This document shows, piece after piece, positions 42,045 through 52,600 of a stretch of 64,000 nt of DNA. A model generated the notes under the pieces. The model worked only from the letters and a program-made list of their open reading frames with translations, was not told the DNA's origin and ran no database searches. A program made the position numbers and the translations under genes. Position 1 is the first letter of the stretch. Each line of letters opens with the position of its first letter. Source of the DNA: Cafeteria roenbergensis (lineage: Eukaryota > Sar > Bigyra > Bicosoecida > Cafeteriaceae); the NCBI GenBank assembly GCA_008330645.1, contig VLTN01000061.1, positions 1 through 64,000 on the forward strand, written 5' to 3'.

Positions 42045-45000
42045 ATGGCAGGCCGAGCTGGATTCGTTGGATTTGGAGAGGCCGCTCGCGAGTTTGGGGT
42101 GAGCTCTGGAGCAGCCGGCGCGGGGGCGGCAGCTCGCCGTGACTGGAGCGGGCGCCTCGACTCGCTCGCAGCGGCGCAGGCGCTCGTCAACCCTGTGTTT
42201 TCTGGCGATGACGGCGGGCTGGGGGTCGCGATGCGCCGGCTCGGCAAGAAGGATGCCAAGACGAAGCACAAGGCCCTGACGGAGCTGGCGGAGCTTGCGC
42301 GCGATGCGCCCAAGGACGCCGTGAAGAACGCTCTCAGCAACTGGGCCAGCCACTACCCGCTGCTTGCGCAGCACCCTGTCCGGCAGGTGCGCGTGGCCGC
42401 GCACCGGGCGTGGGGTGTGGTGGTCGGCAGGGCGAAGAAGGCCTCGGCCAAACTCATGCCCGTGCTCCTGCCGCCCCTGCTCAACGGGAAGCACGATCCT
42501 TCCAGGGAGGCGGCCGAGGCGGCTGCCGCAGCGCTGGCCGGCGTGTTCCCGGGGGAGCGCGAGGTGGAGGCCGTGCTGTTCGTGGGTGCCGCCGCCGTGG
42601 CCACCTGCGCTGACCTGACCGGCCGCTCGGCCGCGGACGTCACTGCGGTCATGCAGCTTTCGGCCGAGGAGGCCGAGGAGACGGTGGACCGCTGCGCAGC
42701 CGCTGCTCTCGCCGGCCTCGGGGAGGTTGCCCGCGCCATCGCCGCCGCCACTGCCATGGACGAGGCGGCGCCGGGCGCTGAGCGGCGCGCATCGCTGGCC
42801 GAGGCGGCGGCGGAGGAGCTGGCCAGTCGCACCGGCGACGCCTCGCTCCTAGACCTCGCCCACCGCGCCCCCACCGCAGTGGTGCGTGCCGCCGGGGCGC
42901 GCATGCTCGCCGCCTGGGCCTCCATGCCGGCCGGCTCCCCCGCCGCCTACGCCCTTCGTGTCCCGCTCCTCACCGCGTCCCTGCGCTGCCTGAACGAGCG
43001 GGACCCCGCTGCCATCGTTCCCGCCTGGGAGGCGGCCTCCACTGCCGTGCGCTGCCTCTGCAACGTCACGCTGGAAGAAGGCCAGATGACGGTGCGAGAC
43101 ATCTCCGCTATGATCGAGCCGCCGCTCAGCGCTGCTGCCAAGTCCGGCCTCCACAACTGCGCGGCCGCACTGGCTGGCAGCGTGGCGCCGCTCCTGTCCA
43201 CGCTGCCGAGAGCGCTGCTCATTGGTGGCTGCGCGACAGCCATGGCCGACCCCGCCGACGGCGGGCCGGTGGCGGCCTCGGCGTCAGCGGCGGCGGTGGC
43301 GGCGGCGGCGGCGGCGGAGTCAGGCCACGCGGCCTCCTCCGCCAAGGGTACGGGGCGGCGTGGCGAGAAGAAGCAGAAGCACAAGCACCAGCAGTCCCAC
43401 GGTCACGGTCACGGTCACGGGCACGGGCACGGGCCCCCCAGCCACGGCGCAGCGGTGGCGGCGCTGCCTGCTCTGTGGGGGTCCGCGCTCGCCCGCGCAG
43501 CCGGGGGCGACCCCGTCGGGGCGGCAGCTCTGCTCTCGGCAGTGGCGGAGACCGCTGTGGTCCTGTCTGCCCGAGCCTCGGCCGACGACGACGACAGCCT
43601 GGCCTCCGCGCTCAGGGTGTCGCCGGACGACGGCTCGGCCGCCATGGAGCTGGCCCTCCGCGCCCTCCAGGGCTGCGTGCGGCTGGCCTGCTGCCTGGTC
43701 CCCCCGGCAGACATCGTCTCGCAGGCTGGGGCCGACGCTGCAGCGTCAGCTGTAGCTGCCGTGGCTGGGGGCTCCACGTCCGGCCTTGGGCTCTTCGCAG
43801 CCGCCGTCGCGCCGGAGGCGGCAGCGGAGCCGGTGGCGCGTGCAGCCCGCGCCATCGCCGGCATCGTGTCGAGGCGCACGGAGCTCGGGCTCGCCGAGGC
43901 GGCTGCCGCAGCAGGGGCCACCCTTGCCGGACTCGCAGGAGGCGTCGTGGCCTCCATAGCCGCCTGTGTCTCCGCCGCTGCGGCCGACGCGGAAGGCGCT
44001 CTGGCCAGTGGCGGCAGGCCGCTCACTGACGGCCTGGCCCTGCTGACTTCGATCCTTCCAGTCATGGACGCGCTGGACGCCGCGCACGCCGCGCACGCCG
44101 GCGCCGCAGCCCCGTCTACTGCCGCCCCTACCGCAGCAGACTCAGAGGAGACCGGCCTCCGCGCAGCAGCCGGCGCCGCGATGTCGGGCCTGCTTCGCCT
44201 CGTGGCAGAGCGCGGCTCCGAGCCGGGGGTACGTGCGCGCGTCGCAGGGGACGCCGCGAGGAGGGGGGCGGCGCTGCTCCGGGCCGTCCCCGCGGACGCT
44301 GCAGGTGACTCGGCGTCGGCGGCGGCTGTGTCCGCGCTGCTGGCACCGCTCACCGCGGCAGTGCGCGGCCTGGCCGCGTCACTCCCCTCCGACGACCCTG
44401 CCGAGTGGGATGCGCTGCTTCGCACCGCGGCGGCCGTGTCGCGCTTTGCTGGGGCGCGGGGAAGCGCGCCGGCCCGGGCGCGGGCGGATGAGGCGGTGCA
44501 GGAGATGCTTGCTGTCGGCGCAGACATGGCAGCGGCCGGAGGCGGCTCCTTGGCCGCACAAGTGGCCGGCACCAGGACGCAGCTCGTGCTCGCAGCCACG
44601 CTCCTCGCAGACGGCGGCGCCCTGGCGTCCGCAGCTGCCCGCGCTGCCGCGCTTGAGGCGCTCGCCGACGCTGCGGCGATCGTATCCGCGGACACCGCCA
44701 GATGGATGGCGGCGGCGGCCAGTGCCGACACCGGCGGCTCCACGGCCGACCACGCCCTGGCCACTCTGAGAGAGCTCGTGGCTGCCTCGGCCGCAGCCGG
44801 ACCGGACGCGTCCGGGCCGCTGCTGCGCCGCCTCCACGCCGCGGCGCTTGGGGCATGTCTGAGCCTGGCGTCGACACCAGCCGACGGCGCGACCGCCGCC
44901 CCGGAGGCTTGCAGGATCGGCGCGGCGGCCGATCTTGCGGTGGTCGTTGTTGTGCCGACCGCCCCGTCTGCCGCTGACACCCCGCCTGCAGACGCCACCG

Positions 45001-48000
45001 CGCTCGGCAAGGCGCTCTCCGCCTTCGCCCTGCGCCACGACGCGTCGCTCGCCGCATGCAGGTGCTTCCTCGACCCCTCCACCCCGAGGGAAGAGGCGGC
45101 GGCCACCAAGGCGGCCGAGGCTGTGTCAGCCATGTCCGCGGTAGGGCTCTGCCCGGCGTCGGGCGCCGACGTCGTGTCCGCGGCCCTGGACGTCGCGCTT
45201 CGCGCGGCAGACGCCTCCGCTCTGCTTGTGCCGCCGCCCGCCCGCCAGGCGGTGTGGGACGGCGGGTCGTCTGCAAGCGCCACCCACCCTGCGGGCGTAC
45301 GCATCGCCGGCAACGCAGCCCTGGCAGCCGCAGAGGCAGCAGCCCGGGCGCTTGCGGCCACCGAGCGGGAGGCCGGCGAGCCACACTCCTGCAGCGTGTT
45401 CGCGCCAGCAGCAGCCCCGGCTGACTGCGGCGGCTCTGGCGCTGTCCCCGTCGCTCCCCCGTCCGCGGCGCTCGCGCTGGTGTGGGCGGTCGAGCTGATG
45501 GTGCGACCCAACGCGCCTTGCCCCCCGCGCCTCGACAGGTGCCTCGCGGCTGCTTCAGCGGTGATTCCGTTCGCCGACGTGGTTTGGGCACCAGTCCGCC
45601 GGCCCGACGCCGACTCATACAGTGCTGCCTCTGAGGGCGGACCTGCCCGAACGGCCGGCAGCCTTGACGCTGCCGACGACGACGAGGAAACAGCAGCAGG
45701 GGCAGCAGCAGCAGCAGCAGCAGCGGTCGCCGCTTCTGCGGAGGACGACTCCGCCGGACACGCGAGGGCGCTGCTCAGGCTCCTGGGCGGCAGGCTGCAC
45801 GCGCTCCGCGCCGCTGCTGATGCTCTTCCCCCGCCAGCAGTGCAGGCGGCGCCGTCGGCGTTGCGCGGCCTGGACCCAGAGCGGGCTGGGGCCATTGCCG
45901 TTCGCGTGCTCGCTTCCGCCTGCCTCGGCGTGCGCAGGGCTGCGGCGGCAGGCCGCATCTCCTCCGAGTCGTTGGCCTCGGCCGTGGCCAGCGCCGCGTC
46001 GCTCGCGTCCCCGCGCGGCGGGGCTGATGCCGCGGACGCGATGCCCGCTCCCGTGGCCTCGCCCTGGGCGGCGGTGGCCGCTACGGCTGTGCTGCTGCGC
46101 TGCGTCGCCGCCGGCGATGTGGAAGGGTCGGCTCTGCAGGCTCTTCGCCGCGGCCGCGGCTCTGCACCGGGGGCCGGTGCCCCGACGGGCGAGGGCGAGG
46201 GGGTTGTGGCTGACGGTGTCGCGGCCGTGCTCGCAGCCGGAGCTGGGCTGCCCCCTGGCGGCGGCGGCGGCTTGAGCGAGGCGCTGTCGGCTCTGTGTGC
46301 CGGTGCCGCCGGCCGGGCTCTGGTGGCTGCAGCCGCCGCTGACGCGCTCCTGACCGCGAACGCTGCCGGAAGCAGCGCCGTTGCGCGTGCGGCGGCCGAG
46401 GCGGTCGTGGCTGCAGCTTCCTCAGAGGCTGCGCCTGCGGTGCCGGTGTCAGCGCTCCTGCTTCTCGCTCTCCTTGCGGGGCCGGGCACGTGCCTGCCGC
46501 TTCCCCTCGCATTGTCGGCCGCTGCGAGTCTTCCGGCCCTCGTGAGGGCGTCGCCCGGCCAGCCGTCAGCATGCCTCGGGGCAGAGGCCTCCAGGGCACT
46601 CCTCCTCGCTGCTGCAGTCCCTGCCGCCGAGGGCTCGACCAGCGACCCGCTCGCCGTCTCATGCCTCCACGGCGCCGCGGCAGCCCTCGGCGCGGCCGCG
46701 CCCGCTGCCCCGCTCGCCACCGTGTTCGAGGCCGAGGAGGCGCTGCCCGTCGCCCTGCCGAGCCGCGGACCAAGCCACCCGTCTGCCTCGCCCCGGGCCG
46801 TGACGTCGGCCATCCGCGCCGTCGCGGCCGCCCTGGGGTCCGGCTCCCTGTCCGACACGGGCGTAGCGGCGGCTGTGCGGCTGTGCTTCGACGCGCTCGA
46901 GGCGGCGCTTTGCGCCTCTGCGAGCCTCACTGCTTGGCCAGCGCTGCCCGAGCAGGTGGCTCTGCTGCTGCACGAAGCGGCTCTGCTTGCCGCTTCGCTT
47001 GCCTCCAGCGGCGCGCTGGCGGCGGACATGCTCGGCGCTGCCTTTGTGGACCTGCAGCTGGCCTTCGACGAGCGCAACGGCGTGGCGACGGCGTCGGGGG
47101 AGCCGTCCCCGGCGGCGCTCATCGTGCCCGCGCGGCACTGCCTCTCTCTGGCCGTGGCGGCGGCGGACGCGGCCACCACCGAGGCATCGGCAGGGTGGCT
47201 TGTGTCTGCCTCCTGCGCTATCGCCACGAGTCTGGGGTGCGTGGCCGCTCTGGCGCGCGGGGCCTCCGACGACGCTGCCGAGGCGGCCAAGGCGGCCGCG
47301 GAGGGCGGCGAGGCTGGGAGCAGCGGGCGCGGGGAGGAGGCCGGGGCCAAAAAGGCCGACGACCAGCGCCCCGAAGCCATCCGTGCCGCGGTGCAGCGGG
47401 CGGGCAGCAGGGCTGGCGCGAGCGCCACGCAGCGCCACGTGCGCGGGGCGGCGATCCTTCCGTACTCGGTGTGGTCGGCGCTCAGCAGCACGGACGCCAT
47501 CGCCGCGTCAGTGGCGGCGCGCGGCGGAGCGGACGTCGGCCTGCAGGGCTTCGGCGCAGGCAGCGAGGCAGGTGGCGGGGCGGGCGCGTCTGGCGCCGGG
47601 GCAGCCGCGGCCGGAGGATCCCCCTCTCCGGGCGGCCGGGACGCTGACGCGAAGGTGTCGTCGGACGCTAGCTGGAGCGAGGCCGACCGCGTCGTGGGCA
47701 TGCTGGTGCGCGCCTGCTCCGCGGGGTCCGAGGGTGACGAGGCCGGCGACACGGTGGCTGCCGGGAGCCTCGCCACCCTGGCAGCCGAGACGCAGCTTGG
47801 CGGAGGGCGCCTCGAGACGTCCCCTCGGGCGGAGCAGACAGTGCTTCTGGCCTGGATCGTGGCCGCGCGCGTGATGGACGGCTGCTCTGCCAACGCGGCC
47901 CTCGCTGCGGAGGTTGCCGCCGCGGTTGCCCAGGCCTGCCCCCAGGAGACGGCGCTCTCGCTCGCCGCCGCCTGCTGCCGGACCATCGGCCGCGGACAGG

Positions 48001-49466
48001 GGCCTCGCCTCTCGCCGGCGGAGCGGGACGCAGCGGCCGACGTCATTGCAGCAGCTTGGGACTTTGGCATCGGCGTTCGTGCCGACGACGAGGCGCTGCA
48101 GGCGCAGGCGGAGAGCGGAAAGCAGAGCCACAAGCGCAGGGGCGGCGGCGGCGGCGGCGGCGGGGCGGGCGGCAGCAGCAAGACGGCGAGCCGGGAGGAG
48201 TCTGCACCAGGCGCCGGACCCGCTTTGATCGAGGCAGCCCCGTGGACCCTGGGTGACGCCTTCCTGCCCGCCGCGGCGGCCGTGGCGGCCTCAGAAGCGC
48301 TCCGCCCCGCTCTCGGCGGGGGCACGCACGAGGCGCTGCAGCTTCGAGGGGTGGTCCTTCCCGGGTGGGTCGAGGCAGTCCCGGCAGCGCGCGGCGCCAC
48401 CGGACCTGCTTCGCTCGCTGCCGCGGTCGCCGCTGCCGTGGAGGGCCACGTGGTCTCCGGGTCGCTCGTGGACGCGCTCGAGGCCGGGGCTGGCTCCGCG
48501 TCGCTCGTCTGCCGGGCCTCGCTCGCGGACCCTCTGGGCGAAGGCGTGGTCCTCGGCGGCGCCCGCCTGCTCGTCGACCCCTTCGGCTTCCACTCGGCTC
48601 GCGACGCAAGCAGTAGCGGCGGCAGCGGCGGCGGCGGCGGCGGCAGTGCGGTGCCTGGCACGCCCTCGACTCCCGGCCTGACACCCGCGTCGTCCGTTCC
48701 CGACGGCGTCGCGAGCGGGTGCGGCTCAGGCTGCGGCTGCAACGGCCGGCACGCCCGCGTGCAGGAGGCTGAGGCAGCCACCGAGCACGTTTCCCCGCTC
48801 GACGCTCCGCCTCCCGTGTCCTCGGCTGCCTGGGCGCTCGCCAACGAGGCGCTCTTTGCTCTCACAGCGGCCATGCCGGGCGCAGTGGCGGACTGGGCCG
48901 GCCGGCCTCGCCGGGGCCGGAAGCGGCACCAGATCGCCTCGCACTTTGCCGACGACGTCTCGCCCCGCCTGCGGCAGGAGCAGCTCCTCCTCCTGGCGGC
49001 GCAGGTCCGCCGCGAGGGCTGGACCAAGGGGCAGTTCGTGGTGCGCTGCCGCCCGCAGGCAGGCGAGTTCACGGCTGAGTACGCGATGGACGACGTGACC
49101 CTTCGCCTCACCGTGGCGCTTCCGGACGACTACCCGCTGCGCAGAGCAAAGGTCACGTTTAGCGCGCCAGCCGGCGTCGACGCGCGCAAGTGGCGCCGAT
49201 GGGAGCTGCAGCTGCTGACGCTCCTCGCCGCCCACAACGGCCACTTTGCCGACGCCGTCCGCATCTGGAAGCGGAACATTGACAAGGAGTTCGAGGGCGT
49301 GGAGCCCTGCCCCGTGTGCTACAGCGTCATCAGCCTGGGGGACAAGTCCCTCCCCCGCATGACCTGCTCCGTCTGCCGCTCCAAGTTCCACTCCAGCTGT
49401 CTCTTCCGCTGGTTCCAGTCGTCAGGCGACTCCAAGTGCCCCATGTGCCGCTCCAGCTTCTACTGA
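42045..49466 (+). CDS. LTN1: E3 ubiquitin ligase listerin (ribosome-associated quality control)
   Basis: A single-exon protein of 2473 residues. Listerin ubiquitinates nascent chains stuck on 60S subunits. The N-terminal block is diagnostic: LGVAMRRLGKKDAKTKHKAL and then TELAELARDAPKDAVKNALS, LSNWASHYPLLAQHPVRQVR and VAAHRAWGVV, which in the family contacts NEMF/Rqc2 and the 60S. A very long Ala-rich HEAT/ARM rod follows. The C-terminal RWD-like region (RRKVTF-type fold: LRLTVALPDDYPLRRAKVTF, then WRRWELQLLTLLAAHNGHF and DAVRIWKRNIDKEFEGVEPC) leads to a RING with CPVC, CSVC, FHSSCLFRWF and CPMCRSSFY at the extreme C-terminus. This is the exact family layout, though longer than the human protein (about 1770) because of low-complexity inserts, including a His-Gly run at 43398-43433. 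Confidence 0.95.
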   Translation: MAGRAGFVGFGEAAREFGVSSGAAGAGAAARRDWSGRLDSLAAAQALVNPVFSGDDGGLGVAMRRLGKKDAKTKHKALTELAELARDAPKDAVKNALSNWASHYPLLAQHPVRQVRVAAHRAWGVVVGRAKKASAKLMPVLLPPLLNGKHDPSREAAEAAAAALAGVFPGEREVEAVLFVGAAAVATCADLTGRSAADVTAVMQLSAEEAEETVDRCAAAALAGLGEVARAIAAATAMDEAAPGAERRASLAEAAAEELASRTGDASLLDLAHRAPTAVVRAAGARMLAAWASMPAGSPAAYALRVPLLTASLRCLNERDPAAIVPAWEAASTAVRCLCNVTLEEGQMTVRDISAMIEPPLSAAAKSGLHNCAAALAGSVAPLLSTLPRALLIGGCATAMADPADGGPVAASASAAAVAAAAAAESGHAASSAKGTGRRGEKKQKHKHQQSHGHGHGHGHGHGPPSHGAAVAALPALWGSALARAAGGDPVGAAALLSAVAETAVVLSARASADDDDSLASALRVSPDDGSAAMELALRALQGCVRLACCLVPPADIVSQAGADAAASAVAAVAGGSTSGLGLFAAAVAPEAAAEPVARAARAIAGIVSRRTELGLAEAAAAAGATLAGLAGGVVASIAACVSAAAADAEGALASGGRPLTDGLALLTSILPVMDALDAAHAAHAGAAAPSTAAPTAADSEETGLRAAAGAAMSGLLRLVAERGSEPGVRARVAGDAARRGAALLRAVPADAAGDSASAAAVSALLAPLTAAVRGLAASLPSDDPAEWDALLRTAAAVSRFAGARGSAPARARADEAVQEMLAVGADMAAAGGGSLAAQVAGTRTQLVLAATLLADGGALASAAARAAALEALADAAAIVSADTARWMAAAASADTGGSTADHALATLRELVAASAAAGPDASGPLLRRLHAAALGACLSLASTPADGATAAPEACRIGAAADLAVVVVVPTAPSAADTPPADATALGKALSAFALRHDASLAACRCFLDPSTPREEAAATKAAEAVSAMSAVGLCPASGADVVSAALDVALRAADASALLVPPPARQAVWDGGSSASATHPAGVRIAGNAALAAAEAAARALAATEREAGEPHSCSVFAPAAAPADCGGSGAVPVAPPSAALALVWAVELMVRPNAPCPPRLDRCLAAASAVIPFADVVWAPVRRPDADSYSAASEGGPARTAGSLDAADDDEETAAGAAAAAAAAVAASAEDDSAGHARALLRLLGGRLHALRAAADALPPPAVQAAPSALRGLDPERAGAIAVRVLASACLGVRRAAAAGRISSESLASAVASAASLASPRGGADAADAMPAPVASPWAAVAATAVLLRCVAAGDVEGSALQALRRGRGSAPGAGAPTGEGEGVVADGVAAVLAAGAGLPPGGGGGLSEALSALCAGAAGRALVAAAAADALLTANAAGSSAVARAAAEAVVAAASSEAAPAVPVSALLLLALLAGPGTCLPLPLALSAAASLPALVRASPGQPSACLGAEASRALLLAAAVPAAEGSTSDPLAVSCLHGAAAALGAAAPAAPLATVFEAEEALPVALPSRGPSHPSASPRAVTSAIRAVAAALGSGSLSDTGVAAAVRLCFDALEAALCASASLTAWPALPEQVALLLHEAALLAASLASSGALAADMLGAAFVDLQLAFDERNGVATASGEPSPAALIVPARHCLSLAVAAADAATTEASAGWLVSASCAIATSLGCVAALARGASDDAAEAAKAAAEGGEAGSSGRGEEAGAKKADDQRPEAIRAAVQRAGSRAGASATQRHVRGAAILPYSVWSALSSTDAIAASVAARGGADVGLQGFGAGSEAGGGAGASGAGAAAAGGSPSPGGRDADAKVSSDASWSEADRVVGMLVRACSAGSEGDEAGDTVAAGSLATLAAETQLGGGRLETSPRAEQTVLLAWIVAARVMDGCSANAALAAEVAAAVAQACPQETALSLAAACCRTIGRGQGPRLSPAERDAAADVIAAAWDFGIGVRADDEALQAQAESGKQSHKRRGGGGGGGGAGGSSKTASREESAPGAGPALIEAAPWTLGDAFLPAAAAVAASEALRPALGGGTHEALQLRGVVLPGWVEAVPAARGATGPASLAAAVAAAVEGHVVSGSLVDALEAGAGSASLVCRASLADPLGEGVVLGGARLLVDPFGFHSARDASSSGGSGGGGGGSAVPGTPSTPGLTPASSVPDGVASGCGSGCGCNGRHARVQEAEAATEHVSPLDAPPPVSSAAWALANEALFALTAAMPGAVADWAGRPRRGRKRHQIASHFADDVSPRLRQEQLLLLAAQVRREGWTKGQFVVRCRPQAGEFTAEYAMDDVTLRLTVALPDDYPLRRAKVTFSAPAGVDARKWRRWELQLLTLLAAHNGHFADAVRIWKRNIDKEFEGVEPCPVCYSVISLGDKSLPRMTCSVCRSKFHSSCLFRWFQSSGDSKCPMCRSSFY
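43398..43433 (+). repeat. CACGG(T/G) repeat coding His-Gly
   Basis: Six tandem hexamers in the listerin gene encode HGHGHG-type sequence in a predicted disordered insert after a Lys/Gln/His-rich stretch. It could bind metal, but nothing else supports that. Confidence 0.7.
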
Positions 49467-49693
49467 GCCGCGCGGCGCGGCGCCGCTCCGTGGTGCCCGC
49501 CAGCGGCGTGCGACGACCTTGCGTGCCAGTGGCCCGGGCGCGGGGGCGATGCCTGTGTGTGGCCCACGGCGCGCAATCCGCTTGGCTTCGTCTGGACTGC
49601 GCATCTGCGCGCTCCTATCACTCAATCGCTCTGCACTCTGTCTCGCGACCGCAACGCACTCACAGACGCTGCCTGCTGCCGGCCAGCGGCTCT

Positions 49694-52600
49694 TCATTCG
49701 CCCGGCTTGCTCCCAGCTCTCGCGCGGCCGCCAAGCAGCCTGCGCAGCTCCGCAAGAATTCGGGTTTCGCTGGCTGCGAGCTCGTCCCGCACGATGGCCC
49801 GCACCTCCGCCACGGTGGCACCGCGCGCCAGCTCCGACTGCGGCCCCGCCCTCGCGCGGCCGCCCGCCGGCACACGAGTGTGCGAGCTGCTTGCGTCAAG
49901 CTCCGCCGCCCCCGTGTCCGAGGCCCTGCCCACCGACCCGTCGTGACGCCCGGCGCCCAGGCCGGGCTGGGCGCCCCCCCTGCCAGCCCTGCCGATTGGG
50001 GGGAGCGTCCCTGCCTCCAGGCCCGCGAACGAGCCGCGGCCGGCGGTGAGGCGGCGCTCCTTGGCACCCCGCTGCAGCGCCGCCGCCAGCGCCTCGGTGG
50101 CAGCCGGGCCGGAGACGCCATCCGCCGACAGGCGGGCGATGGCGTCTGCAACGGACAAACGCCGCTTCCCCTGGCTGGGTGACCTGTCCACAGGCGGCGT
50201 GGACGTGGAGTGCGGCCGATCTGCCTGCGAAGGGCCCGCCCTGCCGCGTGGGGACATGCGCCGGCGCTCGGTCATCGGGCTCTGGGAATGGGCTCTAGCG
50301 ACGGCGGGCCGCGCCGCGGCAGCAGAGCCGAAACCCCGTTGAATGGCGCTGGACGACCGCTGGATGCGGTCGCCGGGAGGCCGCAGGGCCGTCGCGTCGT
50401 CCTCTGACGCCGGTGTGCCAGGCTCGCCGCAGCGCGGGGGAGGCGGCGGAATGGGCTTGCCCGCCGTCTGCGAGTACCGGCGCCTGCTAGAACCGAGCAG
50501 CGGCGAGCCGCGGGCCGCGCTGCTGGACCGGCTCCCTCCAAGCGGCGTGGCACCTTGCTCGCCAGCGGAGCCAGTCGCGCTGCTGGGGGCAGCCTGCGGC
50601 GACCGAAGGGCCGCGTCGCCGCGGCCAGCATGTCCGCTGGTGCCGGCAGGCCCGCGGCCGCCTCCCGCCCTGCCAGCAGCGGCGGCGCTTGTGCCTTCGG
50701 GCGCCGAGCTCGTGCCGTGGCTGCTTGAGGCGGCGACGAGGCGGTGGGCAGACGCCGCCGCCGCCGCCGCCGCCGCCGCATCGCGAGCGCTTGCCGGCGG
50801 CCGGCGCGTGCTGGTGGAGCGACTGGTCCCGCTGCTGGGGAGGCGACGCCGGCTGGGCTTGGCTCTGTCCGGCCCGGCAGGCGCTGGCCGGCGCGAGTCG
50901 GAGTGACGCGCCCGGCGTCTCATGGAGGCATGCGAGTCGGAGCTGGACGCCCTGGCAGGGATGTGGTGGCGGGAGCGGGGCTCTGCCTCTGCGACAGAGT
51001 CCACGGACATACCCCGGGCGCGCCTGTGCCGGCTGCGGGGGGACTGAGAGCCGCCGCTGCTGTTCCGCTGGTGCCACCGGCGGCTGCGCTGGCTGTCCAC
51101 GCCGGCGCCTGCCTTGAAGGACATGGCCCTGGAGGCCTGCACCAGCCCGCGCAGCACGCCCTCGCGGGGAACCACGTTCTTGCTCAGGGTGGAGCCCTTG
51201 GCACGAGCCAGAGCGGCCATCGTCTCCAGCACGCGGGCCGCAACGCCGTCGTCGTCATCGTCGTCGTCGGCGTCGCCTTCGTCGAACACGCCCTGGGAAC
51301 CCGACCTGGGCGCCGGGGACAGCAGCTGGCCGTTCCTCCACGCGGCGGACCCACGCGCCCCCAGGCCAGATCGGTCTGCTGGCGAGAGCAACGCCTCGGC
51401 CGCGCCGAGCGACTTGCGCCGCGCGGGAACGAAGCGAACTGCGGCTGCGTCCGAGCGCTCAGCCGGGTGCACGGCGGCGAGATGAGCGTCGCCGGATCCC
51501 CGCCGCCGCCCCCCGGCGCGCGGGCCCGCTGCTGCATTGCCGGCCCGGTCCGAAGCGCGCGCACCGGAGCGCAGAGCCATCGTCGCTCGCTTCAGATCCA
51601 TGGCAGACTTTGATTTTCGCGGCATGCGCCGCCGGCCGGTCGCTGACTCCCCGTGGGGGGGGCGGCGGCTCGGGCCCCTCTCCCCGCCGGCCGGAGGGGG
51701 CGCCCCTGCTGACGTCGACGGAGCGTGCCGGCCGCCGACTCCCCGTCGCACGGAGGAGGGCGGCGCGTCCGGTGACTCGGGCGGGGCGGGTTCCGCCGTC
51801 GCGAATATCTTATCCACCTGCGCTGACGGCGAGGTGGCGTCATCCGCGGAGTCGACGCCCCAGTCCGCCGGAGACTCTGCCCGCTGCCTCCCCGAGGACC
51901 CGCCCGCAGAGGGCGGGTCCGATTTGTAGCCAGTGGCGTCGGCACCAGCCCCCGCTGCTTCGCCGCGGCCGCCGGCCGCCGCCCTGGCGCCCGCGGCAGA
52001 CTGGGAGTCGTGATGCCCGCGCCACGGGCCACCGCTGGACCTCACCTCTGCGCCGCTCGAGGCGGCGGGGCGCGCCGGCGGGGGCGACAGCTCCGACTCG
52101 GAGCCTCCCGCCGCCCGGAGCTGATCCGCGGTCTGCAACGCCGCCAGCAGGCTGGAGCGCCGGCGTTTGCGGAGCTGGCCGGCGGGCTGTGCGGCCATCT
52201 CTGCCAGCGACGCGCGTGTGTGCCTCGGGTGCCCTCCGGGGGCTGGGGTCGCTGCCGCGGCTCTGCCGTGCGGGCGCCTGGCTCGTCTCTCTCGGGCCGC
52301 CGCCTCGCGCGCGGCGGCGGTCGGACTCGCCGGCCCGGTGGGGCTCGTGGACGCGATGCCGCCCAGCTCCCGCAGAAGCTCCTGCGGTTTCACGCCTGTC
52401 AGGGCCTGCCTGACATTGGCTGCTCCGGGGTCCACGTCTGGGTCGCACACGGAGCGGCGGGCCGCTGCGAAGGCGCGCACAGCCAGGCGCACGCGGTCCT
52501 TGGCGGACACTTGCGAGGTGGCCGGGTCGGCCTGCGCGTCGCGGACGGACTGCTTGTACTGCGCTCGCGCCTCGCGCATCTCGGGGCGGAGCCGAGAGCT

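Noticed and set aside
43415-49111. Open frame of 1898 codons antisense to listerin
   Set aside because: Very high GC at third positions of the Ala-rich listerin frame removes stop codons on the opposite strand. The translation is Ser/Arg/Ala/Thr low complexity with no domain, while the sense frame has listerin N- and C-terminal signatures.
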